64,000 nt of DNA from Lampris incognitus (Eukaryota > Chordata > Actinopteri > Lampriformes > Lampridae). The notes under the pieces are model-generated. The model ran no database searches and was not told where the DNA came from. It was given only the letters and a program-made list of their open reading frames with translations. Both the position numbers and the translations under genes were made by a program. Of the stretch, positions 1 to 11,589 are shown one piece after another (positions within the stretch are counted from its first letter, which is position 1; every line of letters begins with the position of its first letter). The DNA lies in assembly GCF_029633865.1 (NCBI RefSeq), contig NW_026611504.1:951846-1015845 (forward strand). The letters are read 5' to 3'.

Positions 1-3000
1 GGCCGGGAGTCGTTTTTATTGTTTAAAACACTATTTCTCGACCAGAATATGCTTTTTCAAAAAAGCCATGTTCCCATGGCGAGAGACTCATTTTCTGTGA
101 GAAAATGCATTAAAAGGAGGGATTTCATCAGAAACACTATAAATACATATTGTACTGTTCTGAAAACGCACGGAACCCTGAAATAGAATATTTCTCACCA
201 AAAAACGCATTGGTTAAAAACCCTAACTTAAGGCTCTGAGTGTTTGCAGACATGTACAACAGGTATGTTTAAACTATAACGTTTTTAATGAAATCATGTT
301 TCTCTCGAGGAGAAAATGCGTTTAAAGCAATAAAAAGGATTCACTGTGTTTGGCATTGGACCAAACTACCAACAACCTAAACAATGATCAGAACTGGAGA
401 AATTACACATTGACATTGGGTGAAAACACGGAACTCTTAAGGATGTGTTGCAGACTTGTTGAAAATATTCATTTTTCTTGTTTTGTTTCTTTTTGATGAA
501 GTTGTGCTTTTCTTGTCGAGAAAATACGTTTAACGCGATAAAAAGTATTAGTGCTTTACGCATATGGACTAGGTTACCAAAAGTAAAAATGTGAACTAAA
601 TAAGGCCGGGAGTCGTTTTTATTGTTTAAAACACGATTTCTCGACCAGAATATGCTTTTTCAAAAAAGCCATGTTCCCATGGCGAGAGACTCATTTTCTG
701 TGAGAAAATGCATTAAAAGGAGGGATTTCATCAGAAACACTATAAATACATATTGTACTGTTCTGAAAACGCACGGAACCCTGAAATAGAATGTTTCTCA
801 CCAAAAAACGCATTGGTTAAAAACCCTAACTTAAGGCTCTGAGTGTTTGCAGACATGTACAACAGGTATGTTTAAACTATAACGTTTTTAATGAAATCAT
901 GTTTCTCTCGAGGAGAAAATGCGTTTAAAGCAATAAAAAGGATTCACTGTGTTTGGCATTGGACCAAACTACCAACAACCTAAACAATGATCAGAACTGG
1001 AGAAATTACACATTGACATTGGGTGAAAACACCGTAACTCTTAAGGATGTCTTGCAGACTTGTTGAATAGTTCATTTTTCTTGTTTTGTTTGTTTTTGAC
1101 CAAATTGTGCTTTTCTTGTCGAGAAAAGGCGTTTAAAGCAATAAAAAGGATTCACTGTGTTTGGCATTGGACCAAACTACCAACAACCTAAACAATGATC
1201 AGAACTGGAGAAATTACACATTGACATTGGGTGAAAACACGGAACTCTTAAGGATGTGTTGCAGACTTGTTGAAAATATTCATTTTTCTTGTTTTGTTTC
1301 TTTTTGATGAAGTTGTGCTTTTCTTGTCGAGAAAAGACTTTTAACGCGATAAAAAGTATTAGTGCTTTACGCATATGGACTAGGTTACCAAAAGTAAAAA
1401 TGTGAACTAAATAAGGCCGGGAGTCGTTTTTATTGTTTACAACACGATTTCTCGACCAGAATATGCTTTTTCAAAAAAGCCATGTTCCCATGGCGAGAGA
1501 CTCATTTTCTGTGAGAAAATGCATTAAAAGGAGGGATTTCATCAGAAACACTATAAATACATATTGTACTGTTCTGAAAACGCACGGAACCCTGAAATAG
1601 AATGTTTCTCACCAAAAAACGCATTGGTTAAAAACCCTAACTTAAGGCTCTGAGTGTTTGCAGACATGTAAAACAGGTATGTTTAAACTATAACGTTTTT
1701 AATGAAATCATGTTTCTCTCGAGGAGAAAACGCGTTTAAAGCCATAAAAAGATTTTACTGTGTCTGGCATTGGACCAAGCTACCAACAAGCTAAGCAATG
1801 ATCAGAACTGGAGAAATTACACATTGACATTGGGTGAAAACACACAACTCTTAAGGATGTCTTGCAGACTTGTTGAATAGTTCATTTTTCTTGTTTTGTT
1901 TGTTTTTGACCAAATTGTGCTTTTCTTGTCGAGAAAAGGCGTTTAAAGCAATAAAAAGGATTCACTGTGTTTGGCATTGGACCAAACTACCAACAACCTA
2001 AACAATGATCAGAACTGGAGAAATTACACATTGACATTGGGTGAAATCATGTAACTCATAGAGACATGTTGCAGTCTTGTTGAATAGATTCATTTTTCTT
2101 GTTTTGTTTCTTTTTGATGAAGTTGTGCTTTTCTTGTCGAGAAAATACGTTTAACGCGATAAAAAGTATTAGTGCTTTACGCATATGGACTAGGTTACCA
2201 AAAGTAAAAATGTGAACTAAATAAGGCCGGGAGTCGTTTTTATTGTTTAAAACACGATTTCTCGACCAGAATATGCTTTTTCAAAAAAGCCATGTTCCCA
2301 TGGCGAGAGACTCATTTTCTGTGAGAAAATGCATTAAAAGGAGGGATTTCATCAGAAACACTATAAATACATATTGTACTTGTCTGAAAACGCACAGAAC
2401 CTTGAAATAGAAGGTTTCTCACGAAAAAACACATTGGTGATACCCCTATCTTAAGGCTCTGAGTGTTTGCACACATGTACAACAGGCATGTTTAAACTAT
2501 AACGTTTTTAGTGAAATCATGTTTCTCTCGAGGAGAAACGCGTTTAAAGCCATAAAAAGATTTCACTGTGTTTTGGCATTGGACCAAGCTACCAACAACG
2601 TAAAGAATGATCAGAACTGGAGAAATTACACATTGACATTGGGTGAAATCATGTAACGCATAAGGACATGTTGCAGTCTTGTTGAATAGATTAATTTTTC
2701 TTGTTTTGTTTGTTTTTGATGAAATTGTGCTTTTCTTGTCGAGAAAAGGCGTTTAACGCGATAAAAAGGTTTAGTGCGTTCGGAATACGGGCTAGGTTAC
2801 CAAAAGTAAAAATGTGAACTAAATAAGGCCGGGAGTCGTTTTTTATTGTTTACAACACGATTTCTCGACCAGAATATGCTTTTTCAAAAAAGCCATGTTC
2901 CCATGGCGAGACACTCATTTTTTGTGAGAAAATGCATTAAAAGGAGGGATTTCATCAGAAACACTATAAATACATATTGTACTGTTCTGAAAACGCACGG

Positions 3001-6000
3001 AACCCTGAAATAGAATGTTTCTCACCAAAAAACGCATTGGTTAAAAACCCTAACTTAACGCTCTGAGTGTTTGCAGACATGTACAACAGGTATGTTTAAA
3101 CTATAACGTTTTTAATGAAATCATGTTTCTCTCGAGGAGAAAATGCGTTTAAAGCAATAAAAAGGATTCACTGTGTCTGGCATTGGACCAAGCTACCAAC
3201 AAGCTAAGCAATGATCAGAACTGGAGAAATTACACATTGACATTGGGTGAAAACACAGAACTCTTAAGGATGTCTTGCAGACTTGTTGAATAGTTCATTT
3301 TTCTTGTTTTGTTTGTTTTTGACCAAATTGTGCTTTTCTTGTCGAGAAAAGGCGTTTAAAGCAATAAAAAGGATTCACTGTGTTTGGCATTGGACCAAAC
3401 TACCAACAACCTAAACAATGATCAGAACTGGAGAAATTACACATTGACATTGGGTGAAAACACGGAACTCTTAAGGATGTGTTGCAGACTTGTTGAAAAT
3501 ATTCATTTTTCTTGTTTTGTTTCTTTTTGATGAAGTTGTGCTTTTCTTGTCGAGAAAAGACTTTTAACGCGATAAAAAGTATTAGTGCTTTACGCATATG
3601 GACTAGGTTACCAAAAGTAAAAATGTGAACTAAATAAGGCCGGGAGTCGTTTTTATTGTTTACAACACGATTTCTCGACCAGAATATGCTTTTTCAAAAA
3701 AGCCATGTTCCCATGGCGAGAGACTCATTTTCTGTGAGAAAATGCATTAAAAGGAGGGATTTCATCAGAAACACTATAAATACATATTGTACTGTTCTGA
3801 AAACGCACGGAACCCTGAAATAGAATGTTTCTCACCAAAAAACGCATTGGTTAAAAACCCTAACTTAAGGCTCTGAGTGTTTGCAGACATGTAAAACAGG
3901 TATGTTTAAACTATAACGTTTTTAATGAAATCATGTTTCTCTTGAGGAGAAAACGCGTTTAAAGCCATAAAAAGATTTTACTGTGTCTGGCATTGGACCA
4001 AGCTACCAACAAGCTAAGCAATGATCAGAACTGGAGAAATTACACATTGACATTGGGTGAAAACACAGAACTCTTAAGGATGTCTTGCAGACTTGTTGAA
4101 TAGTTCATTTTTCTTGTTTTGTTTGTTTTTGACCAAATTGTGCTTTTCTTGTCGAGAAAAGGCGTTTAAAGCAATAAAAAGGATTCACTGTGTTTGGCAT
4201 TGGACCAAACTACCAACAACCTAAACAATGATCAGAACTGGAGAAATTACACATTGACATTGGGTGAAATCATGTAACTCATAGAGACATGTTGCAGTCT
4301 TGTTGAATAGATTCATTTTTCTTGTTTTGTTTCTTTTTGATGAAGTTGTGCTTTTCTTGTCGAGAAAATACGTTTAACGCGATAAAAAGTATTAGTGCTT
4401 TACGCATATGGACTAGGTTACCAAAAGTAAAAATGTGAACTAAATAAGGCCGGGAGTCGTTTTTATTGTTTAAAACACGATTTCTCGACCAGAATATGCT
4501 TTTTCAAAAAAGCCATGTTCCCATGGCGAGAGACTCATTTTCTGTGAGAAAATGCATTAAAAGGAGGGATTTCATCAGAAACACTATAAATACATATTGT
4601 ACTTGTCTGAAAACGCACAGAACCTTGAAATAGAAGGTTTCTCACGAAAAAACACATTGGTGATACCCCTATCTTAAGGCTCTGAGTGTTTGCACACATG
4701 TACAACAGGCATGTTTAAACTATAACGTTTTTAGTGAAATCATGTTTCTCTCGAGGAGAAACGCGTTTAAAGCCATAAAAAGATTTCACTGTGTTTTGGC
4801 ATTGGACCAAGCTACCAACAACGTAAAGAATGATCAGAACTGGAGAAATTACACATTGACATTGGGTGAAATCATGTAACGCATAAGGACATGTTGCAGT
4901 CTTGTTGAATAGATTAATTTTTCTTGTTTTGTTTGTTTTTGATGAAATTGTGCTTTTCTTGTCGAGAAAAGGCGTTTAACGCGATAAAAAGGTTTAGTGC
5001 GTTCGGAATACGGGCTAGGTTACCAAAAGTAAAAATGTGAACTAAATAAGGCCGGGAGTCGTTTTTTATTGTTTACAACACGATTTCTCGACCAGAATAT
5101 GCTTTTTCAAAAAAGCCATGTTCCCATGGCGAGACACTCATTTTTTGTGAGAAAATGCATTAAAAGGAGGGATTTCATCAGAAACACTATAAATACATAT
5201 TGTACTGTTCTGAAAACGCACGGAACCCTGAAATAGAATGTTTCTCACCAAAAAACGCATTGGTTAAAAACCCTAACTTAACGCTCTGAGTGTTTGCAGA
5301 CATGTACAACAGGTATGTTTAAACTATAACGTTTTTAATGAAATCATGTTTCTCTCGAGGAGAAAATGCGTTTAAAGCAATAAAAAGGATTCACTGTGTC
5401 TGGCATTGGACCAAGCTACCAACAAGCTAAGCAATGATCAGAACTGGAGAAATTACACATTGACATTGGGTGAAAACACAGAACTCTTAAGGATGTCTTG
5501 CAGACTTGTTGAATAGTTCATTTTTCTTGTTTTGTTTGTTTTTGACCAAATTGTGCTTTTCTTGTCGAGAAAAGGCGTTTAAAGCAATAAAAAGGATTCA
5601 CTGTGTTTGGCATTGGACCAAACTACCAACAACCTAAACAATGATCAGAACTGGAGAAATTACACATTGACATTGGGTGAAAACACGGAACTCTTAAGGA
5701 TGTGTTGCAGACTTGTTGAAAAGATTAATTTTTCTTGTTTTGTTTGTTTTTGATGAAATTGTGCTTTTCTTGTCGAGAAAAGGCGTTTAACGCGATAAAA
5801 AGGTTTAGTGCGTTCGGAATACGGGCTAGGTTACCAAAAGTAAAAATGTGAACTAAATAAGGCCGGGAGTCGTTTTTTACTGTTTACAACACGATTTCTC
5901 GACCAGAATATGCTTTTTCAAAAAAGCCATGTTCCCATGGCGAGACACTCATTTTTTGTGAGAAAATGCATTAAAAGGAGGGATTTCATCAGAAACACTA

Positions 6001-7283
6001 TAAATACATATTGTACTGTTCTGAAAACGCACGGAACCCTGAAATAGAATGTTTCTCACCAAAAAACGCATTGGTTAAAAACCCTAACTTAAGGCTCTGA
6101 GTGTTTGCAGACATGTACAACAGGTATGTTTAAACTATAACGTTTTTAATGAAATCATGTTTCTCTCGAGGAGAAAATGCGTTTAAAGCAATAAAAAGGA
6201 TTCACTGTGTCTGGCATTGGACCAAGCTACCAACAAGCTAAGCAATGATCAGAACTGGAGAAATTACACATTGACATTGGGTGAAAACACAGAACTCTTA
6301 AGGATGTCTTGCAGACTTGTTGAATAGTTCATTTTTCTTGTTTTGTTTGTTTTTGACCAAATTGTGCTTTTCTTGTCGAGAAAAGGCGTTTAACGCGATA
6401 AAAAGGTTTAGTGCGTTATGAATACGGGCTAGGTTACCTAAAGTACAAATGTGAGCTAAATAAGGCCGGGAGTCGTTTTTCTTGTTTAAAACACGATTTC
6501 TCGACCAGAATATGCTTTTTCAAAAAAGCCATGTTCCCATGGCGAGAGACTCATTTTCTGTGAGAAAATGCATTTAAAAGGAGGGATTTCATCAGAAACA
6601 CTAAAAACACATATTGTACTTGTCTGAAAACGCACAGAACCTTGAAATAGAAGGTTTCTCACCAAAAAACACATTGGTGAAACCCCTATCTTAAGGCTCT
6701 GAGGTGTTTGCACACATGTACAACAGGCATGTTTAAACTATAACGTTTTTAGTGAAATCATGTTTCTCTCGAGGAGAAAATGCGTTTAAAGCCATAAAAA
6801 GATTTCACTGTGTTTTGGCATTGGAACAAGCTACCAACAACCTAAACAATGATCAGAACTGGAGAAATTACACATTGACATTGGGTGAAAACACCGTAAC
6901 TCTTAAGGATGTGTTGCAGACTTGTTGAATAGTTCATTTTTCTTTTTTTTTTTTTCAATTTTGACCAAATTGTGCTTTTCTTGTCGAGAAAAGGCGTTTA
7001 ACGCGATAAAAAGTTTTAGTGCTTTACGCATATTGACTAGGTTACCAAAAGTAAAAATGTGAACTAAATAAGGCCGGGAGTCGTTTTTATTGTTTAAAAC
7101 ACGATTTCTCGACCAGCATATGCTTTTTCAAAAAAGCCATTTCCCCTGGCGAGAGACTAATTTTCTGTAAGAAAATGCATTTAAAAGGTGGGATTTCATC
7201 AGAAACACTAAAAATACATATTGTACGTGTCTGAAAACGTACAGAACCTTGAAATAGAAGGTTTCTCTACAAATAACACATTG
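1..7283. repeat. Satellite array with higher-order repeat structure
   Basis: Units starting with ggccgggagtcg begin at 1, 604, 1415, 2225, 2827, 3638, 4448, 5050, 5861, 6464 and 7072. The spacings are about 602 bp (S) or 811 bp (L), in the order S L L S L L S L S S and then a truncated unit. The motif gagaaaa followed by cgtttaa recurs about every 205 bp, so S is three and L is four diverged sub-monomers; L carries one extra copy of the third type. Position-specific variants recur 2,223 bp apart: the units at 2225 and 4448 share changes absent elsewhere. The 65-residue antisense reading frames at 366, 1177 and 3400 are by-products of the repeat. The array ends abruptly at a retrotransposon RNase H sequence. 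Confidence 0.95.
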
Positions 7284-9472
7284 CTGTGCAGGCGCACAGC
7301 TCGGTGCTGGGTCTCGAAGTCGTAGCTCTGCAGCTCCTCAATCCACCTAGCCTTCCGGCTCCTTAAAGCCGAGCATCCAGATCAGGGCCACATGATCCGT
7401 CCGCAGGAGAAAAGCCTGGCTATAGAGATAGGGGCGAAAATGATTGAAGGCCGTGACAAGTAGCTCGCGTCGTGTAACGTAGTAATTGCATTCAGGGCGG
7501 CTCAAAACACGACCGTAGTAATCCACCACTCTCTCTCCCCCAGCAACCTCTTGAGCCAGGACGGCCCCCAGCCCCACATGCTGGCGTCTGTGCCCACGAT
7601 GAAGCGGCCCTTATGATCAGGAAGTGCCAGGATGGGTGCAGTGATCAAGGCGGTGCGGAGCCGGGCAAAGGCAGCTGCACAGTTGTCATCCCAGTTGAAC
7701 TCCCGTCCCCTCTCGGTGAGACGTATTAGGGGACTGGCAATGGAGGCAAAGTTGCGGACAAAACGTCGGTAGTAGGAGACGAGCCCCATGAAGCTGCGCA
7801 CCTCGCGTATGTTTTGCGGAACTCGCCATTTCTCGACCGCCTCCACCTTAGTAGGATCAGGGGCCACGCCCCTTGCCCCCACCACATGGCCCAAAAACTT
7901 GGTCTCACGTCGAAGGAGGTTGCATTTCTTGGGGTGCAGGCGCAGGCCTTTCCCCCGAATGTCTTGGAAGACATGACGGAGGTTCTCTAGGGCCAGCTCG
8001 AAATCAGCGGCATGAACCAGAAGGTCATCAAGGTAAACCACGCACCGGTTGTGGGGAATGTGAGCCAGCACCCTCTCCATTAGTCTCTCCAATGTGGCGG
8101 GGGCATTGCAGAGACCAAAAGACTTCACACGAAACTGATAGAGTCACTGGCCGATGGTGAAGGCCGTCTTGGGTCTTGCTTCTGGTGCCAGCTCCACTTG
8201 CCAGTAACCACTCCGTAGGTCAAGTGAGCTGAACCACTGTGACCCTGCGATGTGGTCCAGAGCATCATCAATGTGGGGCAAGGGGTAGGAGTCCGTACGA
8301 GTTGCATTGTTCAACTGACGAAAGTCCACAGGGAACCTCCAGGTGTCATCTTTCCTTTTGACCAGGGTGGCAGGGGCGGCCCAAGGGCTGTTGGATGGCT
8401 CTATTACTCCGGCCGCAGCCATTTCTAGAATCATCCGCTCTACACCTTCATGCGTCGCAAGCGCTAACCGGTAGGGTCGGAGTCTAATGGGCGGGGTTGT
8501 GCCAGTGTCGATCATGTGCTGCACCAGGTTGGTCTGGGTGCACTACTCCTCGCGTGCAGCGAAAATCTCAGCGAACTGTTGGAGCAGGTCTCTCAGCTGT
8601 TGGCTCTGCTAAGGGTCCAGCCCTTCACTGCTCCGCTGATACATATACTGTATGGCGGCAACAGTGTCCGGTGAGGGTGTCTGAGGAATGGTAGCCTCAA
8701 TGGGGGTCGTCGTCATTGTTGGTGGGCCGGGCAGTGTCGTCATCACCTCGGGTGGCAGTGGTGGTGACAGTTGGGGTGGGGGCGGCGGCAGCATGGTGAC
8801 AGGTGGAGTTGGCTGGATGTGGATACGTCCCACCTTCCTCTCTGGACGGCGCCGGAGGGCCAGGGTCTCTGTGCCGAGGTGAATGGCATTGCTCGACACA
8901 TTGACCAGAGCCCCCCAGCGAGTCAACAAGTCCAGCCCGTTGATGCAAGGGTCGTGTATTTCAGTAAACCAAAACTCGTGGGTGGCTGCGGCTTTCCCTG
9001 CTTGCACCTTTATTGCTCTCTTCCCCAGCATGCCGGGTAGTTCCCCGATCACAGTTCTGATTTTACAGGTGGTGGGCCTCCACTCTGTCTCTGGCAGCAC
9101 CCCTGGATGCACAATGGAGATGGTGCACCCTGTGTCCACATGGGCCCAGCAGCGGTGTCCACCAATGGAGCAGCAAAGGTAGAGGCCGTGTGCGTGGCCC
9201 ACTCTGCCAATCTGGGAAGAGTTCTCAATGGGGGATGTGGTCAGTTGGTTGGGTGGCAGTCTCCCCGCGGTGCCACTTTTCCAAGTGGGGAGTGCTTCAG
9301 TGTCGTGTTGCAGGGGCAGGGCAGTCACGGGCCCTGTGCCCTGCTTCTCCACAGCAGTAGCATGGATCATTAGGCGTCCAGGGTCTGAAGGGTGGTTGGC
9401 GTCGGCCTGATTGCTTTCGGCATGGTGACGGACGAGCCTGGCAGACGACCCCTCTTTCAACATCTCCCTCAC
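7284..9472 (-). pseudogene. GypA pol remnant: protease, RT, partial RNase H
   Basis: The protease active site DTG lies within HVDTGCTISIV near the 5' part (about 9100). The RT region 8524-7600 contains the VDFRQLN and LDLRSGYWQ motifs and the catalytic YLDD box (about 8030). An in-frame TGA at 8146-8144 replaces a codon just before the FGLCNAP motif. The frame shifts near 7577, where RNase H (EYDFE-like end, TDH motif) begins. The RNase H C-terminus stops at the satellite junction, so no integrase remains. Function as an enzyme is excluded by the breaks. Confidence 0.85.
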
Positions 9473-10514
9473 CTGCGTGGACCTCAGCCTGACGCACTCG
9501 GGGTCTTGGTTGGTTGTGTGGGGCCATCACAGCCTCCACCCTCTCTGCCTCTTCCAACGCAGTCTTGAAGGTTGTAGGTGCCGTGATGCGGAGGTGCTCC
9601 TTCAACCTCTCTGGGGTGAGCCCCTGGATGAAGGCACTCAGGGCTAACTTCTCAGGAGCTGCTGGTTCAAAGGTGGGGTAGCCACGATGTGCAAAGAAGC
9701 GCACGTCCGCTGCATAGGTTCCCAAGGTCTCGCCCTGTTGGCGGCGCCGGCGGGCCAGTCGGTCTTGCATGCTGTCAGTAGAGACCCGTTGGCCAAAGCG
9801 TCGTTCTAAAGCAGCAGCCAGTGTTTCGTAATCCTGCTGTTCTGATGGCGTAAGGTCGATCAATACCTGCAGAGCATTCCCTTCGAGCACCAGGGCAACA
9901 TGAGCAGCAGTGTCTTGGGTGCTCCACTGGTTGTGCCTTGGTGCCAGTTTTACTTGAGCTAGGTATGGCTCCAGGGCCGTGATGCCAGCATACCGTGGGA
10001 GCTTGAAGATCCTTGGGGATGGCAGCATCGCATTAGCAGGGGGTGCTGGGGTTGTAGTGACGTTGGTCAGTGAAGTGGTGACGGTGACCAGTGGATGGGC
10101 GGCGGCCGGCGCCGGCGATGAGACGGCGGCGGAGACGACGGCGGCTGGCAATGACCCGGCGGCGGCCGGCAATGACACGGCGGCGGCCGGCGGCGGACTG
10201 GCTGCTGTTTGTAGTGGATGGGCGGTGGCAGGCGGACACGTGGTCGGGGATGAAATCAGAGTGGGCCGCGACCTCTCGGCGGCGGTCGCCCCCTCCGAGC
10301 TGCTGAACCGGCCGGCCATGCCGGGCCCTGCAGGACGGGGAGCGCTGGCTCCGTCGTCCCTTCCTCCGCGGGACATCTTCTTCCGAACATCGATGTTCTT
10401 CCCCCGCGAAAGTTCTGTTTCAAGACGCCCAGTGAAGTGGTCGATCTCACGGAGCTCCAAGTCGAATTTTCTTCTTGATGTTGCCATCTTCGGTTTGTGG
10501 GTATTGGCTGTCAT
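9297..10514 (-). pseudogene. GypA Gag-like protein with CCHC zinc knuckle
   Basis: This is an open frame of about 405 residues starting 15 bp after the primer-binding site. The N-terminal third is Ala/Pro-rich and low in complexity. The middle has the retrotransposon Gag fold signature (KLPRYAG, then LTPSEQQDY and ERRFGQR). The C-terminus has one CCHC zinc knuckle beginning CYCCGEAGH. It overlaps the protease frame by about 180 bp, consistent with frameshift expression of pol or with a mutation. It is itself uninterrupted, but the downstream pol is not, so it is part of a dead element. Confidence 0.8.
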
Positions 10515-10515
10515 A

Positions 10516-10530
10516 CCATTTCTGACACCA
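10516..10530 (-). other. GypA primer-binding site (tRNA-Leu type)
   Basis: The minus strand reads tggtgtcagaaatgg directly after an LTR end in CA. This matches the complement of the 3' end of vertebrate tRNA-Leu (tggtgtcagg...) with few changes, as in many fish gypsy elements. Confidence 0.7.
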
Positions 10531-10531
10531 G

Positions 10532-10926
10532 TGTGGCGAACGTAGAAGTAATACCAAAGCTAACCTTTCTGTCTCCTTTGTTGAACTTGCGCAGAAACTT
10601 GAACATAAGAAAAATGCGACGCAATACATGGGCGTTATCTACCCGAACAACAATGTTGATCAGAGTTTCAGTACCAAAGTGTCACAACACAACAGAACGA
10701 CAACTACAACTACACCACACCAAATAGTAATCACATAAACGCATAAAACCGCATAAAACACTTACAAAACATTTAATAACAACTGACAATCTGAACGCAG
10801 TGCCTGATGGGTAAAACAGGAGAGCACAATTCTAACGGGGTAGCCTCTTCGCTACAATACACTTGTCATGTTTTGACTATAGTGTAGCGTTATTGTGTTA
10901 TCTTTTTGAGCTTTTGAGGGTCAACC
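10532..10926 (-). mobile_element. Probable 5' LTR of GypA
   Basis: On the plus strand it starts TGTGG directly beside the primer-binding site, giving a CA end on the coding strand. No coding potential is visible. The outer end is uncertain: candidates are the cttgtca near 10868 or the junction with the fold-back element at 10927. With no second LTR in the window the length cannot be fixed. Confidence 0.5.
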
Positions 10927-11010
10927 TGATCTCACAAAAATACACGAAATGACCACAACCTCTTAACACTCGCATTACGTGGTGGCGGCACGTAATGTCT
11001 TAAAATTATT
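10927..11010 (+). repeat. Left inverted-repeat arm of the fold-back element
   Basis: This arm matches 16310-16225 in reverse complement with scattered substitutions and contains the palindromic core cacgtaatg. It directly abuts the end of the GypA LTR region. Confidence 0.8.
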
Positions 11011-11187
11011 TGCCGGCACTATGTAAACAATGCCAATGGAAAGTCAATTAGGATCCTTAGTCGTGCTGGATACCCGGATTCCCTGATTATACAACATCAT
11101 GCAATGAGCGGTGTTTAATACGTTCTAGTTGACAAAATTGTATTTCATTGTTATTTCTATTGTGAGTGTCGTTGTTATTTTTATTGT

Positions 11188-11322
11188 GCCCTGTGATGGC
11201 CTGGCGGCCTGTCCAGGGTGTCTCCCGCCTGCCGCCCAGTGACTGCTGGAATAGGCTCCAGCATCCCCGCTGCCCTGAGAGCAGGATAAGCGGTTCAGAT
11301 AATGGATGGACAATGGATGGAT
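11188..11322 (+). mobile_element. 5'-truncated LINE/SINE 3' tail
   Basis: This 135-bp piece has the fish LINE-tail signature (tccagggtgtc, ggctccagc, gataagcggt) and ends in ggatgg repeats. It is flanked by a perfect 14-bp duplication, gttatttttattgt, at 11174-11187 and 11323-11336, so it is a genuine reverse-transcribed insertion into the fold-back element. The family is not assigned. Confidence 0.8.
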
Positions 11323-11361
11323 GTTATTTTTATTGTCATTTGACTGAATTCATCATATTAC

Positions 11362-11574
11362 TGTTGTGAAGTCGGTTCATTCATTGTTCATGCATTGCAA
11401 TACCACCACGCCACCAGAGGGCGCAGTAGTCTAATGATTGTTGCTGAGTAGTACGGTGCTGAGGGTGATGAAGAAGTGAGATAAAAAGAAAGGAGTTGAA
11501 AACGTACAGTGCTTGTCTCTTGCCTCGTTATTATTTTACTGCTATACTGATGTGATAAAGTCTAGTATAGGACA
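11362..11574 (+). repeat. GypB 5' LTR
   Basis: 213 bp, TG...CA ended. It is followed at once by aattggcgacgag, the same leader start as in GypC. Confidence 0.95.
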
Positions 11575-11589
11575 AATTGGCGACGAGAA

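Larger units (their letters stand above)
7284..10926 (-). mobile_element. GypA: decayed Ty3/gypsy retrotransposon, truncated in RNase H
   Basis: Reading on the minus strand, a primer-binding site (10530-10516) is followed by gag, protease, reverse transcriptase and the start of RNase H. The RNase H reading ends at 7284, where satellite sequence begins, so integrase and the 3' LTR are missing. The likely 5' LTR lies at 10532-10926; its outer end is hidden by the fold-back element starting at 10927. Several in-frame stops and frame changes show it is dead. The order protease-RT-RNase H is that of the Ty3/gypsy group. Confidence 0.85.

Noticed and set aside
366..3597. Three identical 65-codon antisense reading frames in the satellite
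   Set aside because: They recur only because the satellite unit recurs. Composition and position give no support for coding.
9979..10545. 188-codon plus-strand frame rich in Ala/Gly opposite GypA gag
   Set aside because: It is the complement of a GC-rich, low-complexity Gag segment. Only the minus strand has Gag and zinc-knuckle motifs.
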